Source: JABFRJ01 sp964389095 (lineage in GTDB: Bacteria; Pseudomonadota; Alphaproteobacteria; Rhizobiales; Hyphomicrobiaceae). Taken from it: 15,760 nt of DNA. How positions within the stretch are numbered: the stretch's first letter is position 1; the number at the start of each line of letters is the position of its first letter. This document shows, piece after piece, positions 1 to 7,398 of the stretch. Under the pieces are notes generated by a model, which was not told the DNA's origin, searched no databases, and saw nothing but the letters and a program-made list of their open reading frames with translations. The position numbers and the translations under genes are program-made. The stretch spans positions 1 through 15,760 of the forward strand of contig CAYMEB010000107.1 in assembly GCA_964389095.1 (NCBI GenBank), given 5' to 3'.

Positions 1-57
1 CGGCGCGGTCAGCAAGGCCGCCTGAATACCGGGCCACCTGCGGCGCTCACCGGATAG

Positions 58-249
58 TTACGGTTTACCGTCGCTCTCGAAGATGCGGGCGTTGGAGGTC
101 GACGACGTAAGGGCCAACGACACCGCTGCAGCCATTGCGGATCGAGAACCCGTCCAGAGTTCTGTCGGAGCTTTGCTGCCGAGCCAGCCGGTGACGAGAA
201 ATCGATCTCTCGCATCGGCGGCTCGCATGACAATCTCCGCGGCTGCCAT
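58..249 (-). CDS. Small hypothetical ORF downstream of purH (doubtful)
   Basis: This 63-codon reading frame begins with ATG 2 bp after the purH stop codon and ends at a TAA. Its composition (few Arg runs, mixed Ala/Ser/Thr, third positions mostly G or C) looks more protein-like than the two overlapping frames, which are Arg- and Pro-rich. I recognise no domain, signal peptide or membrane segment, and no good ribosome binding site precedes the ATG. It could be a small gene cotranscribed with purH, the remnant of a longer gene, or chance. The remaining 57 bp to the window edge hold no start codon with a credible frame and no convincing terminator. Confidence 0.3.
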   Translation of the reverse strand: MAAAEIVMRAADARDRFLVTGWLGSKAPTELWTGSRSAMAAAVSLALTSSTSNARIFESDGKP

Positions 250-251
250 AG

Positions 252-1868
252 TCAGTGCCTGAAGTGTCTGATCCCCGTGAAGACCATTGCCAATCCACGT
301 TGATCCGCCGCTTCGACGACCTCGCCATCACGCATCGAGCCGCCGGGCTGGATAACCGCGGTAGCGCCAGCCTCCGCGGCGGCGATCATGCCATCGGGAA
401 ACGGGAAGAAAGCATCGGAGGCCACGACAGAGTTATGTGCGAGGGAGCCGGTTTGGCCAGCTTGGCGAGCAGCTTCGACGGCCTTCCAGGCCGCAATGCG
501 GGCGGAGTCTACCCGACTCATCTGGCCGGCACCGATGCCGACAGTCGCGCCACTCTTGGCGTAGACGATCGCGTTCGATTTGACATGCTTGGCGACTCTG
601 AAGGCGAACTTCAGATCGGCCATCTCCGCAGCCGTTGGTTTGCGCTTCGTGACGACTCTCAGTGCGATGTCGTCAATGACGGCGTTGTCGCGCGATTGCA
701 CCAGAAGTCCGCCCGCGACTGACTTGATTGTCAGGCCCTTCATGCGCGGGTCGGCAAGGCCGGTAGTCGTCAGAAGCCGCAAGTTCTTCTTGGATGCGAA
801 GATCTCGAGCGCGTCGGCGTCGGCCCCCGGTGCAATGACCACTTCGGTAAATGTTTTTAGGATTTCCCGGGCTGCAGCCCCGTCGATTGGGCGGTTGAGT
901 GCGACTATCCCGCCGAATGCGCTGACGGGATCACATCTCAGTGCCAGTCTGTAGGCTGCTACCGTGGAAGCTGCCGTAGCCACACCACACGGGTTTGCGT
1001 GCTTGATGATTGCAATGGCGGCGCTTTGGCTCGGATCGAACTCACTTACGAGTTCGAAGGCGGCATCCGTGTCATTGATGTTGTTGTAGGACAGTTCTTT
1101 GCCTTGGTGCTGAACTGCAGTCGCGACGCCTTCCCGGCGGTCGCCGACGACGTAGAACGCGGCGGTCTGGTGAGGATTTTCTCCGTAGCGGAGTTCTTGC
1201 GCCAGTTTGCCACCGAATGCGGCATACGTCGGCGAGGTGTCACTGAGGGTTTCCCGGAACCAGTTGGAAATGGCGGCGTCATATGTGGCCGTCCGTGCAT
1301 AAGCCTTCGCGGCTAGCTGACGGCGGAATGCCGAAGTGGTGGCACCACCCTGGCTCTCCATTTCTTCGACGACGGCGTCGTAGTCGGCAGGGTCGACCAC
1401 GACTGTTACTGTCGCGTGGTTTTTGGCCGCGGCGCGGATCATTGCTGGTCCTCCGATGTCGATGTTCTCGACACAAAGGTCATATGCGGCGCCCGACGAT
1501 GCAGTCGCTTCGAAGGGGTATAGGTTGACCACCAGAAGATCGATCATGCTGATGCCGTGTTCTTGTGCGGCTGCAACATGCTCGGCGTTGGTGCGGATCG
1601 CCAGAAGGCCTCCGTGTACCTTCGGGTGGAGTGTCTTCAGTCGGCCGTCCATCATCTCTGGAAAGCCGGTAAAACTCGAGACATCGATGACTGGCAGTCC
1701 CGCCGATTTGAGCGCAGTGGCGGTACCCCCTGTCGACAACACCTCGACCCCTGCTTTGGCGAGCGCGCGGGCAAACTCGACAAGTCCGGTCTTGTCAGAG
1801 ACCGAGAGCAGAGCGCGCCGAATCGGGAGGTCCTGCATAGGGGTGACGGGGGCTCGGTTGGAAACCAT
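252..1868 (-). CDS. purH: Bifunctional AICAR formyltransferase/IMP cyclohydrolase PurH
   Basis: PurH performs the last two steps of cytosolic de novo purine synthesis: formyl transfer from 10-formyl-THF to AICAR, then cyclisation of FAICAR to IMP. The 538-residue length is close to the family norm (about 530). The N-terminal IMP cyclohydrolase (MGS-like) domain shows ALLSVSDKTGLVEFA near residue 19, STGGTA at 45-50 and DGRLKTLHPKVHGG at 74-87. The transformylase domain shows RYGENPHQ at 227-234, YNNINDTDAA at 261-270 and IIKHANPCG at 287-295, which carries the Lys-His pair (K289, H290) of the active site. The C-terminus has the usual SDAFFPF and QPGGS segments and ends in RHFRH. The chosen ATG has AGGA about 8 bp upstream; Met11 is an alternative start. 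It lies 83 bp downstream of the heparinase-family gene with no visible terminator between, so cotranscription is likely. Confidence 0.98.
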   Translation of the reverse strand: MVSNRAPVTPMQDLPIRRALLSVSDKTGLVEFARALAKAGVEVLSTGGTATALKSAGLPVIDVSSFTGFPEMMDGRLKTLHPKVHGGLLAIRTNAEHVAAAQEHGISMIDLLVVNLYPFEATASSGAAYDLCVENIDIGGPAMIRAAAKNHATVTVVVDPADYDAVVEEMESQGGATTSAFRRQLAAKAYARTATYDAAISNWFRETLSDTSPTYAAFGGKLAQELRYGENPHQTAAFYVVGDRREGVATAVQHQGKELSYNNINDTDAAFELVSEFDPSQSAAIAIIKHANPCGVATAASTVAAYRLALRCDPVSAFGGIVALNRPIDGAAAREILKTFTEVVIAPGADADALEIFASKKNLRLLTTTGLADPRMKGLTIKSVAGGLLVQSRDNAVIDDIALRVVTKRKPTAAEMADLKFAFRVAKHVKSNAIVYAKSGATVGIGAGQMSRVDSARIAAWKAVEAARQAGQTGSLAHNSVVASDAFFPFPDGMIAAAEAGATAVIQPGGSMRDGEVVEAADQRGLAMVFTGIRHFRH

Positions 1869-1951
1869 GAGATTGTCCTGCAGTCGCTAAGTCTTGCGGA
1901 GGTAACACAGCGGGAGAGTTTCGTAGAACTCGGCCACCGTCGCAGCGTCAA

Positions 1952-3739
1952 TCAGTCCTTCTTGGGATTACCGGGATGATGAGGGGGCGGCAGGGTAATG
2001 ACGCGCGCCAATGCCTCTCGCAGGGTCCGCATACGCGGAGCCGCAACGGGGGGTAGTTCACTCGCGTGCTGAACTCCCAAGTGGTTCTGTTCGCCCTTAA
2101 GGCCAATTGCTTCCAGCGTTCTGGCGACTGCAACAGCTGGATCGGCTGCCACGACGCGGCGCAACCGCCACATGATCTTTCGGTCGTGTCCGGTCGGAAT
2201 GCTCGCCCTCAGTCGACAAACAGCACGAGCCAGTCCGGTGTCCAGTGTTCCGGGGAGTGTCTCGATTTCAGTTTCGATGCCCTCCGCTTCGAATTCCCAT
2301 ACTTGCTGGCCCGGTAGGAGGAGGGTCAGTCTGCTCCTTTCAGTGCCGATGCGGAACGCGACGCCGTCGGCAAGATGAAATAAGATCGCTGCCTCAAGGT
2401 TGGGCAGAGTCATCAGCGGATCGTCCAGCGGCTCGAGAGTGTCCGTCCCCTCGATGGTGTCTCCATTGCGAGCGAGAGAGATGCATCGACGATGAAGAAA
2501 CTTAGCGGCTTCCGTCGTGATCGTTTGCGAGCATTCGAGCCAAGGACCGGCGCGTTCGCCTTCGCCGAGACCGCATCGCGGCAAGAGCGAGTGGACTGTG
2601 TCGCTGCCACGTTCAACGGCATGATGCACTGGCGCTTCAATCAATAGTCCATTGTGGCGGGCAGCAGCAGCACCGGCGGCGTCCGCTGTTAGAGAAAGCG
2701 GCGGGTTCTGGAAAATTGCCTGTAGGCCCGCCGTTACCTCGAGTGTCAGTGCACTGTTGCGGTAATGCTGACCGATTGGGGAATTTGGACGATACCCGTC
2801 CAGCAGGAGCACAGTAGAGCCGGCCTTCAGGCGATAGAAATCGTCAAGAACGACCGCTCGAGTGTCTTCGTTTGCGTTTTCTGCATCGGATAGCAATGGA
2901 TGTGTGCATCCTCCCCATTTTCCCGTGCAGAACCGGGGCAGGCATCCGCTTCCCAGGCTCGTGATCTGCAGAGCCGAGGCAATGCGGCCTGCAAAAGAAT
3001 CCAGGAATGCCGGCGGCTGCTCTGTTCGAGCAACATACAGGCTGCGAAGCAAGGCAAGGCTTATGGCGACGTCGAGTGTCGCCGACGGGCTTCGCGACAC
3101 GTGTAGCCCTCGCGCGCTCAGGCTTGCGCGCAGCGCGCGTTCGAGTTGTGTCTCAGCTGAACTCAACGCTTTCTTTGGTTCGTTGGCACAACAGAGGGCC
3201 GCGGTTACCGCGACTGCGGGCTGGAGGGACTCCTCAGAGGGATCGGCATCTTCGAGCCACCTGCGCAATGCCAGGAGATCGCCATCCCATGAAAGCGCGA
3301 CGGCGGTCGCTCCAGCCGCGTGCATTCCATCTACCAAGCGATCGGCCTCGGACAGCCAAGAAATGACGCGCCTCGCCACGACCGATGGCTTCCAGCAGAT
3401 TTCGTCATGAGCTTCCCGGGCGGCGATCCAGTCGAGAGTCAGGCGCTGGATCGTCAAATGGTCGTCTGGCTGGCCTCGATTGCAGAGGTGTCTCAGCCAA
3501 ATGAAACCGTGGAGATCTTCGCGGCCGATGCGGAGCCGCGAAGCGAATGTTGCCCACGGCTCGCCGCTCGGAACTTCGTCTATCTCGGCGTCGAGCAATG
3601 GTTCCGCATGGTTCCCTTGCGACGGACAGATTTCAATGCGGTGGAACAAGCGGTCGGCAGGACGGAGCGACAGCTGACGCACTCTTGCTAGCGATGCGTC
3701 TGGCCGACTGCGACGTAGCTTGGCGACATGCGCGAGCAT
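1952..3739 (-). CDS. Heparinase II/III-family protein (divergent)
   Basis: This 595-residue protein resembles the uronate-lyase-like proteins often found just upstream of purH in alphaproteobacteria. The N-terminal helical part shows family features: FIWLRHLCNRG at 79-89, a Trp/Arg-rich ARRVISWLSEADRL at 122-135 and GLHVSRSPSATLD at 211-223. The beta-sandwich part includes the LDDFYRLKAGSTVLLLD region (298-314) and, near the C-terminus, AILFHL...FRIG...LTLLLPGQQVWEFEAEG. In relatives the segment around residues 324-362 carries a HAG/HAD-LSFE motif, a VNCG-like turn and an AAHST motif. Here it reads GQHYRNSALTLEV, IFQNPP and AAARHNG, so the usual catalytic or binding histidine is not recognisable. 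The protein may be inactive or changed in specificity. No signal peptide is evident. The start is the ATG at 3739, with only a weak ribosome binding site. The true substrate is unknown. Confidence 0.82.
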   Translation of the reverse strand: MLAHVAKLRRSRPDASLARVRQLSLRPADRLFHRIEICPSQGNHAEPLLDAEIDEVPSGEPWATFASRLRIGREDLHGFIWLRHLCNRGQPDDHLTIQRLTLDWIAAREAHDEICWKPSVVARRVISWLSEADRLVDGMHAAGATAVALSWDGDLLALRRWLEDADPSEESLQPAVAVTAALCCANEPKKALSSAETQLERALRASLSARGLHVSRSPSATLDVAISLALLRSLYVARTEQPPAFLDSFAGRIASALQITSLGSGCLPRFCTGKWGGCTHPLLSDAENANEDTRAVVLDDFYRLKAGSTVLLLDGYRPNSPIGQHYRNSALTLEVTAGLQAIFQNPPLSLTADAAGAAAARHNGLLIEAPVHHAVERGSDTVHSLLPRCGLGEGERAGPWLECSQTITTEAAKFLHRRCISLARNGDTIEGTDTLEPLDDPLMTLPNLEAAILFHLADGVAFRIGTERSRLTLLLPGQQVWEFEAEGIETEIETLPGTLDTGLARAVCRLRASIPTGHDRKIMWRLRRVVAADPAVAVARTLEAIGLKGEQNHLGVQHASELPPVAAPRMRTLREALARVITLPPPHHPGNPKKD

Positions 3740-3952
3740 GGCGAATCCGTTTCAAACTGCGGAATCGATCAGCGGCTGATGCTCTCAAGAGACTGGATCG
3801 GTTCCCATTAGGGCAACTCTTCAAGCTGGTACTTGGCCAAGTCGAACGCGTCCACGGTCATGGGTGCAATTCACGCCCGAGGGTCGGCGGAATGTGGACA
3901 AACTGCGATGCCTGCCAGCTTGTGCACAGGCTTCCAGAATGCTGTGGATTTT
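3740..3952. other. Intergenic stretch upstream of the heparinase-family gene
   Basis: These 213 bp separate the end of the DUF4174 gene from the start of the heparinase-family gene, both on the minus strand. The stretch should hold the promoter of the heparinase-purH unit, but I see no clear -35/-10 pair. A weak inverted repeat (GCCTG/CAGGC, 12-base loop, 3910-3931) lies downstream of the DUF4174 gene without a T-run, so it is not called a terminator. A 17-codon minus-strand frame at 3808-3861 (MTVDAFDLAKYQLEELP, ending TAA) looks protein-like but has no good ribosome binding site. The rsmB gene that often precedes this gene pair in alphaproteobacteria is absent. Confidence 0.5.
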
Positions 3953-4414
3953 TCAGGGCGCCTTCTGGCGGGCCTGCTCTCCCCGAACGGGAAGCCGGTC
4001 GACAGCGGAGATCAGCGCCGATACGGGGATGGGAGTGCTGCTCTCCAGTAATGACTTTCCGTCCTTGTCGAGCAAAAGAACACGGAAGCTTCCTTCCGGG
4101 GTTTTCAACATGCTGCGAATTGCGCCGGCTGACATGCCGGATTGAGGGCCCAGGTCACTTACGGCGTCCTGACCTCCGACATAGACGACTACGACGTCGC
4201 GATCCGTCAAAGTCGTCCGTGAAGTCGAGACCCAGGCTCTCTGACGCAGCAAGCCGCTGTGCTGATCGGAAGGCGCCAGAACTACTAGCACTCGCTTTCG
4301 TCCATGGTACGCGGGAAACGCCGCCGCTCGGCTGGGCGCGAGCAGCAGGCCGACTGTGCCGAGAATGGCTCCACGGCGGCTCAGACGCAACGCGGAGCAT
4401 CCGGCGCTGGCCAT
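3953..4414 (-). CDS. DUF4174-domain protein with probable Tat signal
   Basis: This 153-residue protein starts at the ATG at 4414, which has GGAG just upstream. A longer frame to a GTG at 4513 would overlap the preceding gene and disrupt the signal. The N-terminus reads LSRRGAILGTVGLLLAPSRAAA, an Arg-Arg pair followed by a hydrophobic stretch and an Ala-rich cleavage region, so export by the Tat or Sec route is likely. The mature part fits the DUF4174 pattern: a strand then APSDQ, a RDVVVVYV strand, a central helix, FRVLLLDKDG, and a C-terminal LPVRGEQAR. DUF4174 has no established activity; the fold looks thioredoxin/peroxiredoxin-like, but there is no CXXC motif, so redox activity is not supported. 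It lies 49 bp downstream of the metallophosphoesterase-like gene, probably in one transcript. Confidence 0.85.
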   Translation of the reverse strand: MASAGCSALRLSRRGAILGTVGLLLAPSRAAAFPAYHGRKRVLVVLAPSDQHSGLLRQRAWVSTSRTTLTDRDVVVVYVGGQDAVSDLGPQSGMSAGAIRSMLKTPEGSFRVLLLDKDGKSLLESSTPIPVSALISAVDRLPVRGEQARQKAP

Positions 4415-4463
4415 ATTCTCCGTCGTGGAGTCTTGCCCGCGTGCAGCGAGTAGCGGCGGGCGG

Positions 4464-5498
4464 TCAGAAGGGGCCATTTTCGGGCACAATGATCGGCTCA
4501 AAGGAAAACACACCTGGAGATGACGGATCGACTTGGACGCGCACAGCGTGGACGTAGTCCGCTCCCATCACCTGCATGCGCCAAACGTTGGGTACGCGCT
4601 TCAAGTCTGTTCCTCTGAAGCCGTCGATCTCGAACTCGTGCTCGTCGCCTTGAATCACCAGCATCGGCTTCTGGAACGCGCGTGCCCCGCGATCAATGGC
4701 GCGAACCGTGTCGATAAAGCCTGATGCCGTCGGCATCGCAGGAAACTTCTGGCGGATGTCGTAGAAGTTCGCCTGCATTGCGATCACAATTGCTTTTGCG
4801 GATTGCTCTCGAGCGATTTTGAAGCTGTCATCGAGCCAGGCCACGTTGGCCTTGTTCCGGTCGAAAAACTCCGCGGCAGCTTCGATCTCGCTGGCCTCGA
4901 ACCCGTTGTTCGACCCAACAACATGCACAGTGACGAACAGGACGCCGTTCTTCCAGAAGCGGGCATTTTCTACATACTTGGCGTACTGCGGCTGTGCCTT
5001 CGGTTGCGGTTCTACCGGCATTGGTGTCTTGCCGAGGCTCTGCGACGGGTTGGCAAAGAAGATCGTTCTCAGCTTGTCGAGGCGCTCTCGCGGATTGTAC
5101 CGCCCGGCAGCCTGCCGATGACAATCAGTCCATTCATTGTCGCCTGGAGTGTAAACGAGTGGTTGTTCCATGCGCTGGAAGCGGGACAGGATGCCCCGCA
5201 TGTATTCGTCGGTACAGGGCTCGGACCCGGACTTGATGTCTCCGACGTGGATTGAGAATGCGGGTTTCAGGTTGTTGATCACGCCGATCAGCTTCTCGAA
5301 TTTCTGGAAGTCTTGCGGCACGCGATACGGCATGTCGCCGAATGCCACGAATGAGAAGGTTGGGCCTGCCTGCTGCGGGCCGGGCGCCTGGGCCGATGCG
5401 GCAGGTGGCGGCGCGGGTTGCGGCGGTTGCTGCGTCTGGGCGCGGACCGAGGCCACACTGGACAAAGCGATCAAGAGGCAGGCGACGCAGCGAAGCAT
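4464..5498 (-). CDS. Exported metallophosphoesterase-like protein
   Basis: This 344-residue protein is read from the ATG at 5498, which gives a clean Sec signal (MLRCVACLLIALSSVASVRA, then QTQ). An upstream TTG at 5591 is less plausible. A Pro/Ala/Gln-rich linker (about 22-46) leads into a calcineurin-like phosphoesterase domain: FGDMPYR at 53-59 (first metal-binding Asp, D55), HVGDIKSG at 84-91 (D87), and PGDNEWTDC at 118-126 (Asp/Asn of the GDNE block). Later VHVVGSNNG and QGDEHEF segments probably supply the metal-binding histidines, with GDEH replacing the more common GHxH. It is likely a periplasmic phosphoesterase of unknown substrate. It stands 121 bp downstream of paaK and is followed by the exported DUF4174 gene. 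The missing canonical GDxH histidine makes the exact subfamily uncertain. Confidence 0.8.
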   Translation of the reverse strand: MLRCVACLLIALSSVASVRAQTQQPPQPAPPPAASAQAPGPQQAGPTFSFVAFGDMPYRVPQDFQKFEKLIGVINNLKPAFSIHVGDIKSGSEPCTDEYMRGILSRFQRMEQPLVYTPGDNEWTDCHRQAAGRYNPRERLDKLRTIFFANPSQSLGKTPMPVEPQPKAQPQYAKYVENARFWKNGVLFVTVHVVGSNNGFEASEIEAAAEFFDRNKANVAWLDDSFKIAREQSAKAIVIAMQANFYDIRQKFPAMPTASGFIDTVRAIDRGARAFQKPMLVIQGDEHEFEIDGFRGTDLKRVPNVWRMQVMGADYVHAVRVQVDPSSPGVFSFEPIIVPENGPF

Positions 5499-5561
5499 CT
5501 GTCGAGTGTCCCGGGGTTCAATGAAGGAAACCGAGGCGGCGATACGGCCGCGCAGGTTAGA

Positions 5562-5591
5562 AAGATAGCAAGCTGGCCGAGCGAGACGCAA
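5562..5591 (-). promoter_or_regulatory. Possible sigma70-type promoter for the phosphoesterase gene
   Basis: On the minus strand, TTGCGT (5586-5591) and TATCTT (5562-5567) are separated by 18 bp and lie in the 121-bp gap after paaK, about 65 bp before the chosen start codon. Both boxes match the consensus only partly, so this is tentative. Confidence 0.25.
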
Positions 5592-5619
5592 ACTGAGAGT
5601 TCAACGGGTGGTCCGGGGC

Positions 5620-6927
5620 TCAACCTTTCGGCCGGTTGTCGATGACACGGCGTGCCTTGCCCTGGCTTCGTTCGACCTTACCCGGATCGGCCACCGTGAC
5701 TTTCGCGGTCGTGCCGATGATTGATTTGATGTGATGAGCTAGCTCCGCCGCAGCATTTCCGCGTTGGGCAGGATCCGCATCGATGGCAGCCTCGACAACG
5801 ACTTCTATCTCGTCCAGTCGGTTTTGACGGGTCAGCAGGACCTGGTAGTGCGCGCTGAGCCCAGGGACCTTGAGTATCTGCTCCTCGATCTGCGTCGGAA
5901 ACACGTTGACCCCGCGGACGATCATCATGTCGTCGGAGCGGCCCGTGACTTTTTCCATGCGGCGCATGGTTCGTGCCGTGCCGGGCAGTAGGCGGGTCAA
6001 GTCGCGCGTCCGGTAGCGGACGATCGGCATCGCCTCTTTGGTGAGGGAAGTGAAGACAAGTTCGCCCACCTCACCGTCGGGTAGTACTTTACCCGTCTGT
6101 GGATCGATGACCTCTGGATAGAAGTGATCTTCCCAGATGTGCAATCCGTCTTTGGTTTCGACACACTCGTTCGCGACGCCGGGCCCGATCACTTCTGAGA
6201 GGCCATAGATGTCGACGGCATGCATATCGAACGCAGCCTCGATTTCCTCGCGCATCCCATTCGTCCAGGGCTCTGCGCCAAAGATGCCGACCTTCAGCGA
6301 GGTCTTTCGTGGATCGATGCCTTGACGCTTGAATTCATCCAGTATCGCCAGCATGTACGAGGGTGTCACGGTGATGACTTCGGGTTTGAAATCCGAGATG
6401 AGTTGGACTTGCCGCTCTGTCATGCCGCCAGAGATAGGGACAACGGACACCCCTAGTTTCTCCGCCCCTGCGTGGATGCCGAGCCCGCCGGTAAAGAGGC
6501 CATACCCGTAAGCGTTGTGGATCATCATCCCACGCCTGGCACCTGCTGCTCGCAAGGAGCGCGCCACGACAGCAGCCCAGGTTTCGAGGTCTTGCATCGT
6601 GTAGCCGACCACGGTCGGCTTTCCCGTCGTGCCGGAAGATGCGTGAATGCGCGCCAACTTCTCGCGCGGGACCGCGAACATCGCGAACGGATAGTTATCG
6701 CGTAGGTCTGCCTTGGTCGTGAACGGAAACCGCGAAAGATCGGACAGAGAGCGCAAGTCATCGGGCTTCACACCTGCCTTGTCGAACGAGGCGCGGTAGT
6801 GGGGTACGTTCTCGTAAGCGTGGCGCAAGGACCAGCGCAGTCGCTGCAACTGGAGTTCGCGGATGACATCGACAGGAGCAATCTCGATCGGCTCCAGTTC
6901 GAACTTCTGTGGCGTCAGATTTTGCAT
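5620..6927 (-). CDS. paaK: Phenylacetate-CoA ligase PaaK
   Basis: PaaK activates phenylacetate to phenylacetyl-CoA with ATP, the entry step of the aerobic CoA-dependent phenylacetate route in the cytosol. The 435-residue length matches the family. Visible motifs of the adenylate-forming superfamily are the phosphate loop SSGTTGKP at 97-104, GAEPWTNGMREEIE in the middle, IYGLSEVIGPGVA (nucleotide binding), YRTRDLT, and the hinge region GRSDDMMIVRGVNVFPTQIE. The C-terminal lid ends with KVTVADPGKVERSQGKARRVIDNR, whose Lys-containing tail is typical of PaaK. The ATG at 6927 has GGAG 7 bp upstream. It is the last gene of paaG-paaI-paaK, 36 bp after paaI. Confidence 0.97.
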   Translation of the reverse strand: MQNLTPQKFELEPIEIAPVDVIRELQLQRLRWSLRHAYENVPHYRASFDKAGVKPDDLRSLSDLSRFPFTTKADLRDNYPFAMFAVPREKLARIHASSGTTGKPTVVGYTMQDLETWAAVVARSLRAAGARRGMMIHNAYGYGLFTGGLGIHAGAEKLGVSVVPISGGMTERQVQLISDFKPEVITVTPSYMLAILDEFKRQGIDPRKTSLKVGIFGAEPWTNGMREEIEAAFDMHAVDIYGLSEVIGPGVANECVETKDGLHIWEDHFYPEVIDPQTGKVLPDGEVGELVFTSLTKEAMPIVRYRTRDLTRLLPGTARTMRRMEKVTGRSDDMMIVRGVNVFPTQIEEQILKVPGLSAHYQVLLTRQNRLDEIEVVVEAAIDADPAQRGNAAAELAHHIKSIIGTTAKVTVADPGKVERSQGKARRVIDNRPKG

Positions 6928-6963
6928 GCATGAACTCCAGAGGACCGATCCGCCTGCGTGTCG

Positions 6964-7398
6964 TCACCCATCAACAAGTGTTCCAGGTATCGATCGGGAA
7001 TGGCCGCGGAACTCGGCAATTACGGCGCCGGTTTCGTCTCGAACGGTGATGTCGTAGATGCCGGAGCGCTCTCCGCGCTGTCGCTCGCTGGCCTGTGCGG
7101 TGAGCCTCATGCCGAGGCGGCCGGGTGCGAGGAAGCTCACTTGACAGTGCTGCGCCACCTGCCGCTGGTTGCGACTGTTGCATGCGAATGCGAAAGCTGA
7201 ATCTGCGAGCGTGAAAATGAACCCACCGTGGCAAAGGCCGTGGCCGTTGACCATGTCGGGTCGCACGGTCATCGAGAGCATCGCTGTTCCCGGACCCACA
7301 GCTTCCAGCGACATGCCGAGACCGCGACTCGCATTGTCCTCCGACCACATGGCATCAGCGGAGCGCCTGGCGATTTCCTGATCTTTCGTCGATGTCAC
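6964..7398 (-). CDS. paaI: Phenylacetate-pathway thioesterase PaaI
   Basis: PaaI is a hotdog-fold acyl-CoA thioesterase that hydrolyses (hydroxy)phenylacetyl-CoA and related dead-end CoA esters, freeing CoA when the pathway stalls. The 144-residue length is close to E. coli PaaI (140). The diagnostic block GHGLCHGGFIFTLADSAFAFACNS spans 52-75 in two adjacent parts, with the catalytic Asp at D66. A second family block, VSFLAPGRLGMRLTAQA, follows. The start is GTG at 7398; GGGGGA lies 4 bp upstream (7403-7408), and the start overlaps the paaG stop by 4 bp (GTGA), which indicates translational coupling. Met17 is a less likely start. Confidence 0.95.
   Translation of the reverse strand: MTSTKDQEIARRSADAMWSEDNASRGLGMSLEAVGPGTAMLSMTVRPDMVNGHGLCHGGFIFTLADSAFAFACNSRNQRQVAQHCQVSFLAPGRLGMRLTAQASERQRGERSGIYDITVRDETGAVIAEFRGHSRSIPGTLVDG

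Noticed and set aside
868..879. 12-bp palindrome GGGCTGCAGCCC in purH
   Set aside because: This length is expected by chance in GC-rich DNA of this size and lies in conserved coding sequence.
3910..3931. Inverted repeat GCCTG/CAGGC as a terminator for the DUF4174 gene
   Set aside because: The stem is only 5 bp with a 12-base loop and no T-run follows on the minus strand.
3547..4557. Plus-strand open frame of 336 codons
   Set aside because: It is antisense to the heparinase-family, DUF4174 and phosphoesterase genes, is rich in Arg and Cys, and has no recognisable domain.
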